Part shown: positions 55,982-64,000 of the stretch, piece after piece
How positions within the stretch are numbered: the first letter of the stretch is position 1
Layout: every line of letters begins with the position of its first letter
Origin: Oceanospirillaceae bacterium
GTDB lineage: Bacteria > Pseudomonadota > Gammaproteobacteria > Pseudomonadales > Balneatricaceae
DNA length: 64,000 nt
Reading direction: 5' to 3'
Assembly: GCA_013215505.1 (NCBI GenBank)
Contig: JABSQZ010000025.1
Coordinates: 1-64,000, forward strand
Notes under the pieces: generated by a model
What the model was told of the DNA's origin: nothing
The model's input: only the letters and a program-made list of their open reading frames with translations
Database searches by the model: none
Position numbers and translations under genes: made by a program

Positions 55982-56779
55982 ATGAATCAGCAGATAGTAA
56001 AAAACATAGGCAAATTCAAAAGCGGATTAATAATTGGGGCATTCATAGGAGTGTGGAGCGGAGGGCTTTGGGGTGCAATATTTGGCGCCGGGATAGGTTA
56101 TTTTATCTTGCGGTGGTTGCACAAAAAGTTATTTGCAGAAGGGTCTCCGCAATTATTGTTTTTTAAAGCTACTTTTATAGTCATGGGCAAGGTAGCTAAA
56201 GCTGATGGCAGAGTAACAGAACACGAGATTCAATTTGCCAGAGATGTGATGACCAGGATGCGTCTCAACGAGGAAAAAAAACGTGAGGCAATGGGCTATT
56301 TCAGCGAAGGGAAAGAAGCTGATTACGACTTGTCCAAAGTACTGCGTCCGCTAAGTTTGCTTATCCAAAGGCGCAGTGCTGTTAAAATAATGTTCCTGGA
56401 AATTCAGCTGCAAGCGGCGATGGCTGACGGGGAAATATCTCCAAAAGAGCTGGAAGTTATTCAAGAAGTTTGTTCTTTTTTGAAAATGTCACAACAGGAA
56501 ATGAATCAGCTACTGGCTAGAATGCAAGCACAGCAGTCGTTTCATAGTGCCGGGGCGTCTAGCTCGCCTTCCTTGATTGCCGAGGCCTATAAGGTATTAG
56601 GGGTGGCAATGGATGTCAGTGATGCGGTACTGAAAAAAGCCTATCGCCGGCTGATGAGCCAGCACCATCCAGACAAATTAGTGGCGAAAGGCCTGCCCGA
56701 GGAAATGATGCAACTGGCCAAAGAAAAAACCCAGGAAATTCAGGCGGCTTACGACATAGTAAAAACCTCAAGGAAATAG
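55982..56779 (+). CDS. djlA: DjlA-like membrane co-chaperone (TerB and DnaJ domains)
   Basis: The 265-residue protein has one Gly-rich N-terminal membrane helix (about 13-40, LIIGAFIGVWSGGLWGAIFG), a TerB-like helical domain (FKATFIVMGKVAKADGRVTE, then IQLQAAMADGEISPKE) and a C-terminal J domain with the HPD motif (RRLMSQHHPDKL). This is the layout of DjlA, a DnaK partner tied to envelope stress. A GTG at 55973 is also in frame; the ATG at 55982 is preferred. It follows murU by 98 bases, as in pseudomonads. Confidence 0.92.
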   Translation: MNQQIVKNIGKFKSGLIIGAFIGVWSGGLWGAIFGAGIGYFILRWLHKKLFAEGSPQLLFFKATFIVMGKVAKADGRVTEHEIQFARDVMTRMRLNEEKKREAMGYFSEGKEADYDLSKVLRPLSLLIQRRSAVKIMFLEIQLQAAMADGEISPKELEVIQEVCSFLKMSQQEMNQLLARMQAQQSFHSAGASSSPSLIAEAYKVLGVAMDVSDAVLKKAYRRLMSQHHPDKLVAKGLPEEMMQLAKEKTQEIQAAYDIVKTSRK

Positions 56780-56873
56780 TCATGCTCAAAGGGTGAATAA
56801 GCCAGTAATCTAAAAAATCGCGAAAATAATTACTGGCTATTCTGTGCTTGAGGGATAATACAAATTGCGCAGA

Positions 56874-57977
56874 TTATGAGTTATTTGTATTGCTTCCCGG
56901 TCTCAGGTTTCTCTTTTTGGCCGGTTTAGGTTGAGCGGCTTGTTCTGCGGCTTTTTGCTGCAGCGGTTTTAGCACCTGATTTTTTAATAAGCCCTGTACT
57001 TTTCTAAATAACCAGTTGTTTCCGGCCTGGCTCCAGGCACTGCTGGGGGCTGTTATTTGCAAATACTGATCCATGTCTGCTCTATTGGCTGCGCGCTTGC
57101 GAGCCAAATGCGAGGGGATGCCTGAACTGTTTTGTGGCAGCGAATAAATATCAAAAGTATCCAGTTTCAGATCCCCGATAAGCTCGATTAAATTAGGTGC
57201 ACTGATGTCTGCAGATTGCTGCGGATTAATGAGCAGTAATCGAATGTTAGCTGTTGCCGATTTATCAATGCCCGCGGCATAGGCCGTCGCCCACGTCGCC
57301 CCCTGGCCGATTCCGACCAGGACTAACAGCGCTGATTTTTCTTTGAGCATTTTACTGGCAGCAGTGGCTCTGGCCATGGTTATCTCTGCCAGTGTGTATT
57401 CAGTGCTCTTATCACTGCCAGCGTCTGTGGCAGAGCTGGGTTCAGCGCTATCTTCTGTAGCGGGCTGGGCGGTGCTATCGTCTGTCGTCGAATCATCGCC
57501 AGTTTTTTCCTCAGTCGCCGTTGCTTGCGCATAGAGAGTTCTCTCTGGTGGAGCTGCCAGCTCGGCTACTGGTTGCGTAATGACGGCGGTTTGCCAGTTG
57601 TAGCGGGGCAGGCCCGCTCGCAGTGGGGCCAGGGTCACTGGCCAATTGGAATGAGTGCGGTCGTCGGGGAAGAATAATAGGCTTCCCACTGGTTTTTTTG
57701 CGTCTGCTTCTAAATAGTACAGATCAAATTGCTGATCTAAGGCAGACAGCTGCACCACTTCGGTGAGTGAGTTTTGCATTAGCAATGCCAAATCCCGCTC
57801 TAAGCCTGACCTTGGTTTAGGTAGTACTCTGGTTACTGACGTAGCACTTTGTGTTTCGTCACTGTTTGCCTGTGCCGCCTGAGTATCTGCAGGTTTAGCA
57901 TCGTCAGCATGGCTACTGGCGTAGCTGAAATTGTAGTTAAAGCAGCCGAGTAAGCTAAGTAAAATAATCTTTTTCAT
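56874..57977 (-). CDS. DUF3530 secreted alpha/beta-hydrolase-like protein
   Basis: The 367-residue protein has an N-terminal signal peptide (KKIILLSLLGCFNYNFSYA), an Ala/Thr/Asp-rich linker, a hydrolase-like strand (GSLLFFPDDRTHSNWP), a low-complexity acidic insert (about 155-195), and an elbow-like turn (LLVLVGIGQGATWATAYA). The position of the usual nucleophile Ser is Gln in GIGQG, so it is probably not a classical hydrolase. The C-terminus is basic and Gln/Ala-rich. The DUF3530 assignment is by overall pattern; function is unknown. It is convergent with the DjlA-like gene and divergent from rpe. Confidence 0.72.
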   Translation of the reverse strand: MKKIILLSLLGCFNYNFSYASSHADDAKPADTQAAQANSDETQSATSVTRVLPKPRSGLERDLALLMQNSLTEVVQLSALDQQFDLYYLEADAKKPVGSLLFFPDDRTHSNWPVTLAPLRAGLPRYNWQTAVITQPVAELAAPPERTLYAQATATEEKTGDDSTTDDSTAQPATEDSAEPSSATDAGSDKSTEYTLAEITMARATAASKMLKEKSALLVLVGIGQGATWATAYAAGIDKSATANIRLLLINPQQSADISAPNLIELIGDLKLDTFDIYSLPQNSSGIPSHLARKRAANRADMDQYLQITAPSSAWSQAGNNWLFRKVQGLLKNQVLKPLQQKAAEQAAQPKPAKKRNLRPGSNTNNS

Positions 57978-58085
57978 AAACCAGTTATTATCGCTTAAAT
58001 ATTTAAAAGTCTAAAGATATTAATACGACAATCATTTAGATACAATGTGCGCAATTATTTGAATCATTAAAACAGAGTGTATTGC

Positions 58086-58754
58086 ATGAAAGATTTTAAA
58101 ATCGCGCCCTCCATTTTAGCGGCTGACTTTGCCCGATTAGGTGAAGAAGTAGAAAATGTATTAGCAGCCGGGGCTGATATTGTACACTTTGATGTGATGG
58201 ATAATCACTACGTACCAAACCTCACCATAGGGCCTATGGTGTGTAGTGCGCTGCGAAAATATGGGGTGACGGCACCTATTGATGTACATCTAATGGTAAA
58301 GCCGGTAGATAGCATGATCAGCCAGTTTATCGACGCTGGCGCCAGCTACATCACTTTCCACCCAGAGGCCTCGGAACACATTGATCGCTCGCTACAAATG
58401 ATAAAAGAGGGAGGTTGTAAAGCGGGTTTAGTGTTTAACCCTGGCACTTCGCTGCACTATCTTGAGCACGTGATGGATAAGTTAGACATGATCTTGCTGA
58501 TGTCAGTTAATCCAGGCTTTGGCGGTCAGAAGTTTATTCCCTCAACGCTTTCCAAGTTGGCACAAGTGCGCAGTTTGCTAGATCGTTCAGGGCTAGATAT
58601 TCGCCTCGAGGTTGATGGTGGCGTGACGGTTGATAACATTGCGGAAGTCGCCGCGGCAGGGGCGGATACCTTTGTTGCAGGCTCCGCCATTTTCAACACT
58701 GGCGACTATCGCCAAACTATTAGTGAAATGCGTCAGCGATTAGCCTCGCTGTAG
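58086..58754 (+). CDS. rpe: Ribulose-phosphate 3-epimerase
   Basis: Rpe interconverts ribulose-5-phosphate and xylulose-5-phosphate. The 222-residue TIM barrel shows [19 protein letters not shown], the metal-binding [41 protein letters not shown] and the phosphate-binding LEVDGGV and [11 protein letters not shown]. Start chosen at ATG 58086; the in-frame GTG at 58077 is less likely. Pseudomonas carries the same gene in this neighbourhood. Confidence 0.96.
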   Translation: MKDFKIAPSILAADFARLGEEVENVLAAGADIVHFDVMDNHYVPNLTIGPMVCSALRKYGVTAPIDVHLMVKPVDSMISQFIDAGASYITFHPEASEHIDRSLQMIKEGGCKAGLVFNPGTSLHYLEHVMDKLDMILLMSVNPGFGGQKFIPSTLSKLAQVRSLLDRSGLDIRLEVDGGVTVDNIAEVAAAGADTFVAGSAIFNTGDYRQTISEMRQRLASL

Positions 58755-58816
58755 CTTGTCGCTGCTATGAAAAGGGGTTTTTTAGCAGCACCGGATTAGA
58801 GAATTATAAAAAATAG

Positions 58817-60157
58817 ATGTTGAATTCAATCAAACAAAAATTAATCAGCCTATTTGAGTTGTTTAGCAAATTGCCAAAATTACATCGGCAATTAATTGTA
58901 GGGCTGAGCCTGGTGTGTATGCTGCTGGTGCTCGCTCCCACTAGCTATCGATTGGCCAGTACTGACATTGCCTTGCCAGAACTTGTGGATCCTGAATATA
59001 TTGCAACTGTTGAACAGCATGTCTCAATGCCCAATATTCCCGATTACGAGTGGGTCGTCGAAGCAGGTGATACTTTAGGCGACGTTTTTTCGCTGTTTAA
59101 TTTGTCTTACACTATGAGCAAGATATTAGAGGCAGATAAGAATGTCTTGTCTTTAGATGTGATTAACAAAGGAGATAAGTATAGATTCTGGCTGCGCGGC
59201 AACGACGACAGCTACGACAGTAAAAACATTGTCCTGACCCGTATGGAGCAAGTACTAGGCATTGAGCACCAAGTTGTCTTTCAACGCAACGGCGATGGTT
59301 TTGAGTACCAGGAGACTATATTAGAAGGTAGCTGGAGGCAGCGTAGAATTAATGGGGTGATTAAAAGTGGCAGCAGTTTCTACAAATCGGCTGTAGCCCT
59401 GGGGTTGCCTGCAAACGATGTGGCTGTGATAGGTCGGTTGCTTAAATCCAAGCTGGACTTTTCGCGGCATACTGCAGCGGGCGATAAATTTCAGGTGGTA
59501 ATCTCCAGCCAATATATAGGGGATATAGCCACCGGTAATACTAAGGTTGAAGGAGTGCGTTTCTTTAATCGCAAACAAGTGTATTCTGCCTTTTCCTTTA
59601 AAGGTAACTATTTCGACAGCGCCGGGGATGGGCTGGAACGAGCCTTTAGTCGCTACGTGGTTAATGCCAGATACAGAGTGTCTTCGAGATTTAATCCACG
59701 CCGCAAGCACCCGATTACCGGTTTGATCAGGCCGCATAATGGCACTGATTTTGCGACGCCTAAAGGCACTTCGATATACTCACCTGGTGACGGCGTGGTG
59801 AAACGCGTGGTGCGGCATAAATATGCAGGATTGTATGTTGAGATACAGCATAGTTACAAATATCGAACCCGCTACCTGCATTTAAGTAAATCCTTAGTCC
59901 GTAAGGGGCAGAGGGTGAAAAGGGGCCAGAAAATTGCACTCAGTGGTAATACTGGTGCATCTACCGGGGCTCATCTACACTATGAATTCCATGTTAATCA
60001 AAAGCCTATTAATGCAATGGGCAGCAAAGTGCCGGTGGTGATAGGTGTGGATCGAAAGTCTATGCTCGCCTATAAAAAGAGGGTGTTGGATTTGATTAAA
60101 CTGATGGAAAGTGAAAAGTTAACTAAAGCCAATACAAACAGCAATAACAGCGGCTGA
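58817..60157 (+). CDS. M23 family peptidoglycan endopeptidase (MepM/YebA-like)
   Basis: The 446-residue protein has one N-terminal membrane anchor (about 25-45, LIVGLSLVCMLLVLAPTS), an OapA/LysM-like domain (YEWVVEAGDTLGDVFSLFNL), a middle domain, and a C-terminal LytM zinc peptidase (about 285-410) with the metal motifs RPHNGTDFATPKGT and HLHYEFHVN. Such enzymes cut peptide cross-links during cell-wall growth. It follows rpe by 62 bases. Confidence 0.92.
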   Translation: MLNSIKQKLISLFELFSKLPKLHRQLIVGLSLVCMLLVLAPTSYRLASTDIALPELVDPEYIATVEQHVSMPNIPDYEWVVEAGDTLGDVFSLFNLSYTMSKILEADKNVLSLDVINKGDKYRFWLRGNDDSYDSKNIVLTRMEQVLGIEHQVVFQRNGDGFEYQETILEGSWRQRRINGVIKSGSSFYKSAVALGLPANDVAVIGRLLKSKLDFSRHTAAGDKFQVVISSQYIGDIATGNTKVEGVRFFNRKQVYSAFSFKGNYFDSAGDGLERAFSRYVVNARYRVSSRFNPRRKHPITGLIRPHNGTDFATPKGTSIYSPGDGVVKRVVRHKYAGLYVEIQHSYKYRTRYLHLSKSLVRKGQRVKRGQKIALSGNTGASTGAHLHYEFHVNQKPINAMGSKVPVVIGVDRKSMLAYKKRVLDLIKLMESEKLTKANTNSNNSG

Positions 60158-60204
60158 GTATGGTTCGCTAAGCTGTTGTTAAATGGAAGTAAAAGGGAAT
60201 TATT

Positions 60205-61239
60205 TTGGAATTTTTACAGCGACTGTGGTTCACAAGTTGGGACAAGTTTGTCAATGTTTTAAAGCTGGGAAAGCTACTGCAAGGGGTGTTTGCTAGCTTA
60301 TTTTTGTACCTGCTAATTTCAACCGGGCTGGCAGCTTACTGGAGCTATGCGTCGACCCATTTAGCGCAGTATGAGCAAGTGCAACCTCAAGGGAAAGAGC
60401 GGGTGACAGGTGTAGCCACGGTAAGTGCGCTGATTCATGTGACTGAAACATTGCTTGAGAAACCAGGTGGTTACCTCAGCAATGACAAAACTCTACCGGG
60501 CATCTGGATGGACAATATTCCTCGCTGGGAGTTCGGGGTGTTAGTGCAGGCCAGAGATATGGCCAGGGCGATGCGAAAAGATTTTAGTCGCTCTCAATCC
60601 CAGTCGACGGAAGATAAAGATTTGGCTGATGCTGAACCGCGATTGCATTTTAACAACAACAGCTGGCTTTTTCCCTCCACTGAAGCAGAATATCAGAAAG
60701 CTCTGGTTTATCTGCGTAGCTACCGTAGCAGGCTCAGCGATCCAAGTATCCAGGACGCGCAATTCTACGCCCGCGCCGATAACCTAAATAATTGGCTGGG
60801 GGAGATTAGCACTCGACTGGGCAGTTTGTCGCAGAACTTAAGTGCCAGTGTAGGGCAGCGACGTATTAATACCGATTTGGCCGGAGATGCTCAGGCAACT
60901 CAATCGACTGTTACCAGCAAAGTTTTAGAAGTAAAAACCTCCTGGAATAAAATAGACGATGTTTTTTACGAAGCCAGGGGGTCCGCCTGGGCGCTTATTC
61001 AATTGTTGAGAGCGATAGATAAAGATTTTGCCGGTGTATTGGAAAAGAAAAATGCCCGTATTAGCTTGCTGCAGATAATACGTGAGTTGGAGTCAACCCA
61101 AGAGTTTGTTTGGAGCCCGTTAATCCTCAATGGTTCGGAGTTTGGTTTTGCCGCCAACCACTCCCTGGTTATGTCCTCATATATCACCAGAGCCAATGCA
61201 GCGATTATAGATTTGAGAAAGCTATTGTCCCAGGGCTAA
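60205..61239 (+). CDS. DUF2333 membrane protein
   Basis: A 344-residue protein of the DUF2333 family, found mainly in Pseudomonas-like bacteria. It has one N-terminal membrane helix (about 27-47, LLQGVFASLFLYLLISTGLA) and a helical periplasmic domain (ALIHVTETLLEKPGGYLSND, then RWEFGVLVQARDMARAMRKD and SRSQSQSTEDKDL). The start is a TTG at 60205 behind AAAAGGGAA. Function is unknown. It lies between the M23 peptidase and upp, which suggests an envelope role but does not prove it. Confidence 0.85.
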   Translation: MEFLQRLWFTSWDKFVNVLKLGKLLQGVFASLFLYLLISTGLAAYWSYASTHLAQYEQVQPQGKERVTGVATVSALIHVTETLLEKPGGYLSNDKTLPGIWMDNIPRWEFGVLVQARDMARAMRKDFSRSQSQSTEDKDLADAEPRLHFNNNSWLFPSTEAEYQKALVYLRSYRSRLSDPSIQDAQFYARADNLNNWLGEISTRLGSLSQNLSASVGQRRINTDLAGDAQATQSTVTSKVLEVKTSWNKIDDVFYEARGSAWALIQLLRAIDKDFAGVLEKKNARISLLQIIRELESTQEFVWSPLILNGSEFGFAANHSLVMSSYITRANAAIIDLRKLLSQG

Positions 61240-61278
61240 TTTTTTGTCAGAGATGACCTGTAAACAGTGAGAAATAAC

Positions 61279-61905
61279 ATGAGCGTACATGAAATAAAAC
61301 ACCCTCTGATCCAGCATAAGTTAGGTTTAATGCGATCAGCGACTATCAGCACCAGAGACTTTAGACAGCTGGCGGGTGAGGTAGGCTGCCTGCTTACCTA
61401 CGAGGCGACTAAAGATCTAGAGCTAGAGGAATACCAGCTTGAAGGTTGGTGTGGCGAGATTACTGCCGAGCGTATTAAAGGCAAAAAAATAACAGCTGTG
61501 CCTATTCTCAGAGCGGGTCTGGGCATGCTGGACGGAGTGCTTGAGCTTCTTCCCAGTGCCAAAATTTCGGTGGTAGGCTTGTACCGCGATGAAGAGACAC
61601 TGGAGCCTGTTCCCTATTTTGAAAAGTTGGCCCACGATATTGATGAGCGCCTGGCGTTAATCGTTGATCCTATGTTGGCGACTGGCGGTTCTATGATTGC
61701 TACCATAGATATGTTGAAAAAAGCGGGCTGCAAGAGTATCAGGGCGCTGGTGCTAGTCGCCGCTCCTGAAGGTATTGAAAAAGTACAGGCGGCACACCCG
61801 GATGTTGATTTGTTTACCGCCGCTGTAGACAGTCATCTGAATGAGCAGGGTTATATCATCCCAGGTCTTGGCGATGCCGGGGATAAAATATTTGGCACTA
61901 AATAG
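61279..61905 (+). CDS. upp: Uracil phosphoribosyltransferase
   Basis: Upp salvages uracil with PRPP to make UMP. The 208-residue protein has [16 protein letters not shown], the [12 protein letters not shown] segment, the PRPP-binding [20 protein letters not shown], and the uracil-binding [18 protein letters not shown] at the C-terminus. The ATG at 61279 fits the family; the in-frame GTG at 61267 is less likely. Confidence 0.96.
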   Translation: MSVHEIKHPLIQHKLGLMRSATISTRDFRQLAGEVGCLLTYEATKDLELEEYQLEGWCGEITAERIKGKKITAVPILRAGLGMLDGVLELLPSAKISVVGLYRDEETLEPVPYFEKLAHDIDERLALIVDPMLATGGSMIATIDMLKKAGCKSIRALVLVAAPEGIEKVQAAHPDVDLFTAAVDSHLNEQGYIIPGLGDAGDKIFGTK

Positions 61906-61955
61906 CAGTGTTTTTAAGATACAGAGCTAATTTTGTATCTGATCACTCTAAAAAA

Positions 61956-61982
61956 TAGGCTGTCACTGCTCGTGACAGCCTA
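61956..61982. terminator. Bidirectional terminator between upp and the E2 gene
   Basis: TAGGCTGTCAC (61956-61966) pairs perfectly with GTGACAGCCTA (61972-61982) around TGCTC. On the - strand the stem is followed by TTTTT, so it is strongest for the E2 transcript; on the + strand ATTCTT follows. Confidence 0.85.
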
Positions 61983-61991
61983 ATTCTTCAG

Positions 61992-63245
61992 CTATAGCTT
62001 TCCCCAGTTTTCAATCTGGTTGACAAATGCACTCAGGAATTTGTTGGTCTGATGGGCATCCAGTGCTCGGTGATCAATAGACAAGGACACATAACACATA
62101 GGTTTTATCAGCATAGAATCCAGATTGTCGATGCTCTCTACAACTACCCGCTTCTGCATTTTACCGACCCCTAAGATCGCAACTTGCGGTTGATTGATGA
62201 TGATAGGTGTCGCCAGTAAGCTGCCACTAACGCCATAGTTGGAAATAGTAAAAGTACCGCCACGCATATCTTCTGCGGTCAATTTCCGGGTTCTGGCCCG
62301 CTCCGTTTGCTCGGTCAAATCAGCGGCGATCTGGAACAAGCTTTTGTCTTGTACCCCAGACACCACCGGAACAACCAAGCCGCTGTCCGCCAGCGCGGTG
62401 CCGACACCAATATTTATCTGGCTGAAAATCTCCAGTCCATCGGGGTGAAACTGGCTGTTAATCTCGGGTACGGCCTTGATAGCGATGGCACTGGCGGCGA
62501 GAAAGTAAGCGGTAAAAGTTAGCTTGACTTGGGCGTCCAGATAGCCAATCTTGCGTTCAGCCCGATGGGCAATGATGGCGCTCATATCCATCTCAAAGAC
62601 GCTGGTGACATGAGGTGAGGTCTTTAATAAGCTGTTGACCATATTGCTGGCTATGCTAGTGCGCATTGGCGTGTGGGGAACAAAAGTTGACTGACTATTA
62701 GTGCTAGTGCTTATTTTCGGTACAGCAGCAGCGCTTTTTGCCAGGTTGCCAATGTGTAGCTGCACATCTCGTTTACTGATTCTGCCATCGCTACCGGTCG
62801 CTGTGATATCCAGGGCGTTAATATTGTGCGCAGACAGTAGCTTTTTTACCGCTGGGCCCAATAAGTGACGTTTTGATCTGTCATTACTAACGGCATAAAG
62901 ACCACTATTTGCGGTAGCTGTTACTGTTGATGGCTCAGTTTCAATTGCAATACCTGTTTCAGTATTTAGCCCTTCTGGCTGCTCATTAGCGGAGCCATCA
63001 CTGCAATTGTGCATCATCGCCAGAATGTCACCGGCGACAACTTTATCGCCAATGCCAGCTAAGATTTTTGTCAGAGTGCCGCTGGCAATTGCGGTTACTT
63101 CAATGGCGACTTTATCTGTCTCTAGCTCTACGATCGGGCTGTCTTTAACCACTTGCTCACCTGGCTGTACCAGCCAGTTTGAGACTGTCGCTTCTGTGCC
63201 CTCGAGCTGCTCTGCTTGAAGAACAATGTTTATGGTATTTTGCAT
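61992..63245 (-). CDS. 2-oxo-acid dehydrogenase complex E2 (dihydrolipoyl acyltransferase)
   Basis: The 417-residue E2 core has one lipoyl domain (about 1-80) with the lipoylated Lys in VELETDKVAIEV, a peripheral-subunit-binding domain (about 135-170; GPAVKKLLSAHNIN, GSDGRISKRDV), and a C-terminal acyltransferase domain. The catalytic motif reads DHRALDAHQ, where most E2 proteins have DHRxxDG. I chose the ATG at 63245 because the lipoyl domain starts right there; the frame continues upstream. It follows the E1-beta gene by 73 bases in one operon. The substrate (pyruvate, acetoin or branched-chain keto acid) is not clear. Confidence 0.88.
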   Translation of the reverse strand: MQNTINIVLQAEQLEGTEATVSNWLVQPGEQVVKDSPIVELETDKVAIEVTAIASGTLTKILAGIGDKVVAGDILAMMHNCSDGSANEQPEGLNTETGIAIETEPSTVTATANSGLYAVSNDRSKRHLLGPAVKKLLSAHNINALDITATGSDGRISKRDVQLHIGNLAKSAAAVPKISTSTNSQSTFVPHTPMRTSIASNMVNSLLKTSPHVTSVFEMDMSAIIAHRAERKIGYLDAQVKLTFTAYFLAASAIAIKAVPEINSQFHPDGLEIFSQINIGVGTALADSGLVVPVVSGVQDKSLFQIAADLTEQTERARTRKLTAEDMRGGTFTISNYGVSGSLLATPIIINQPQVAILGVGKMQKRVVVESIDNLDSMLIKPMCYVSLSIDHRALDAHQTNKFLSAFVNQIENWGKL

Positions 63246-63318
63246 AGCTGTTACCTGTAGAAAATATAGCGACTTGGGATTGGCATGTGCAGTTGTTTGC
63301 AAGTCGGCTGCTGATAGG

Positions 63319-64000
63319 TCAAAGGGCAATCAATTCTGTGATTTGCGCGGTAATCGTTGCGACACTCGGAAGCGCTCGCTGCAGCAAATGAATATTATGA
63401 GGGCTGGGAATGTCCGGGGATGCCAGACGTCTGATAGGTGCATCTAACTCAAAAAATAGCTCATCGCTCAGGCAGGCGGCGATCTCTGCACCAAAACCTG
63501 ATGTTTTATTGTCTTCATGTACTATCAGGCATTTACCGGTTTTAGTGACAGAATTTAAAACTGCCTCTTTGTCCCAGGGCTTGAGGGTTCTTAAATCAAG
63601 CAGATCGATTTGCCCGCTGAAAGCTTGCAGCGCTTCTGCGCAGCGTTCGACCATTGCTCCCCAGCTGACAATGGTTAATTTGTCTCCCTGACTCAATAGT
63701 TTTGCCACACCGAATTCAATCACAAAATCATCGCCAGGGTACGGGCGCCTCGACCATGGATTATCTAACAGGGCACGGTGTTCAAAGAAGATAGTTGGAT
63801 TGTTATCGCGCAGCGCAAAGCGCAGCAAACCGACAGCGTCTTCGGCGTTACAGGGCATAGCTACTTGCCAGCCCACTTTGTGTATCCATTCAACCTCATC
63901 GCTCATGGAATGCCATGGATCACCTCTTCTGGCGAAGCCACCAGGCATTCTGATCACCATAGGTGCGGCGAATTGATTATTGGTACGCCAGCGCATGATA
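63319..64000 (-). CDS. 2-oxo-acid dehydrogenase E1 component, beta part (5' truncated)
   Basis: The frame is open to the window edge, so the N-terminus is missing; about 227 residues are visible. They match the C-terminal two thirds of an E1-beta/transketolase-like subunit: APMVIRMPGG, HSMSDEVEWIHKVGWQVAMP, NPTIFFEHRALLDN, LTIVSWGAMVERCAEAL, IDLLDLRTLKPWD, CLIVHEDNKTSGFGAEIAA. The partner E2 gene lies 73 bases downstream. Whether the alpha part is fused or separate cannot be seen here. Confidence 0.9.
   Translation of the reverse strand, partial: IMRWRTNNQFAAPMVIRMPGGFARRGDPWHSMSDEVEWIHKVGWQVAMPCNAEDAVGLLRFALRDNNPTIFFEHRALLDNPWSRRPYPGDDFVIEFGVAKLLSQGDKLTIVSWGAMVERCAEALQAFSGQIDLLDLRTLKPWDKEAVLNSVTKTGKCLIVHEDNKTSGFGAEIAACLSDELFFELDAPIRRLASPDIPSPHNIHLLQRALPSVATITAQITELIAL

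Overview
The window is a stretch of chromosome from a moderately AT-rich, polarly flagellated gammaproteobacterium. Gene content and order resemble Pseudomonas and its marine relatives: fleQ/fleS/fleR followed by fliE to flhB, and an rpoD-dnaG-yqeY-rpsU / tsaD-folB-folK / cca-glpE-apaH-apaG-rsmA-pdxA-surA-lptD / amgK-murU neighbourhood. A marine Cellvibrionales- or Spongiibacter-like organism is my inference from this synteny and the base composition; nothing in the window fixes the genus.

Region 1 (1-22900) is the motility block. It opens inside the end of a chemotaxis operon: the 3' part of a ParP-like polar array protein carrying a perfect 15-bp coding repeat, then a DUF2802 membrane protein. 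The regulators fleQ, fleS and fleR follow, then an inserted acetyl-CoA synthetase gene, then fliEFGHIJ, fliK and fliLMNOPQR-flhB, all on the + strand. Together these encode the basal-body ring, C-ring switch, export ATPase, export gate and hook-length ruler of one polar flagellum. Good sigma-54 promoters (GG-N10-GC) lie before fliE and fliK. Two different 7-bp tandem repeat arrays sit in the spacers before fleQ and fliE.

Region 2 (22900-37080) is mixed accessory and housekeeping material: an AraC/GyrI-like regulator divergent from a PLP aminotransferase, a YHS protein, a TetR regulator divergent from two glutathione S-transferases, a large chemoreceptor with a duplicated sensor module, an rRNA pseudouridine synthase, an AraC-methyltransferase fusion, pgi and a small unrecognised protein. 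It ends in a 1.35-kb gene-poor stretch with several inverted repeats.

Region 3 (37080-54000) is a conserved information-processing and envelope block. tRNA-Ile2(CAU), rpoD, dnaG, yqeY and rpsU read leftward. tsaD, folB and folK read rightward. cca, glpE, apaH, apaG, rsmA, pdxA, surA and lptD read leftward.

Region 4 (54000-64000) carries amgK-murU (cell-wall sugar recycling), a DjlA-like co-chaperone, a DUF3530 protein, rpe, an M23 peptidase, a DUF2333 protein and upp. It ends with the E2 and the truncated E1-beta genes of a 2-oxo-acid dehydrogenase complex on the - strand.

No phage, insertion sequence, CRISPR array or obvious defence island was seen. The least explained features are the tandem repeat arrays around fleQ/fliE, the structured rpoD-tRNA spacer, the 1.35-kb gap and the 86-residue protein beside it.
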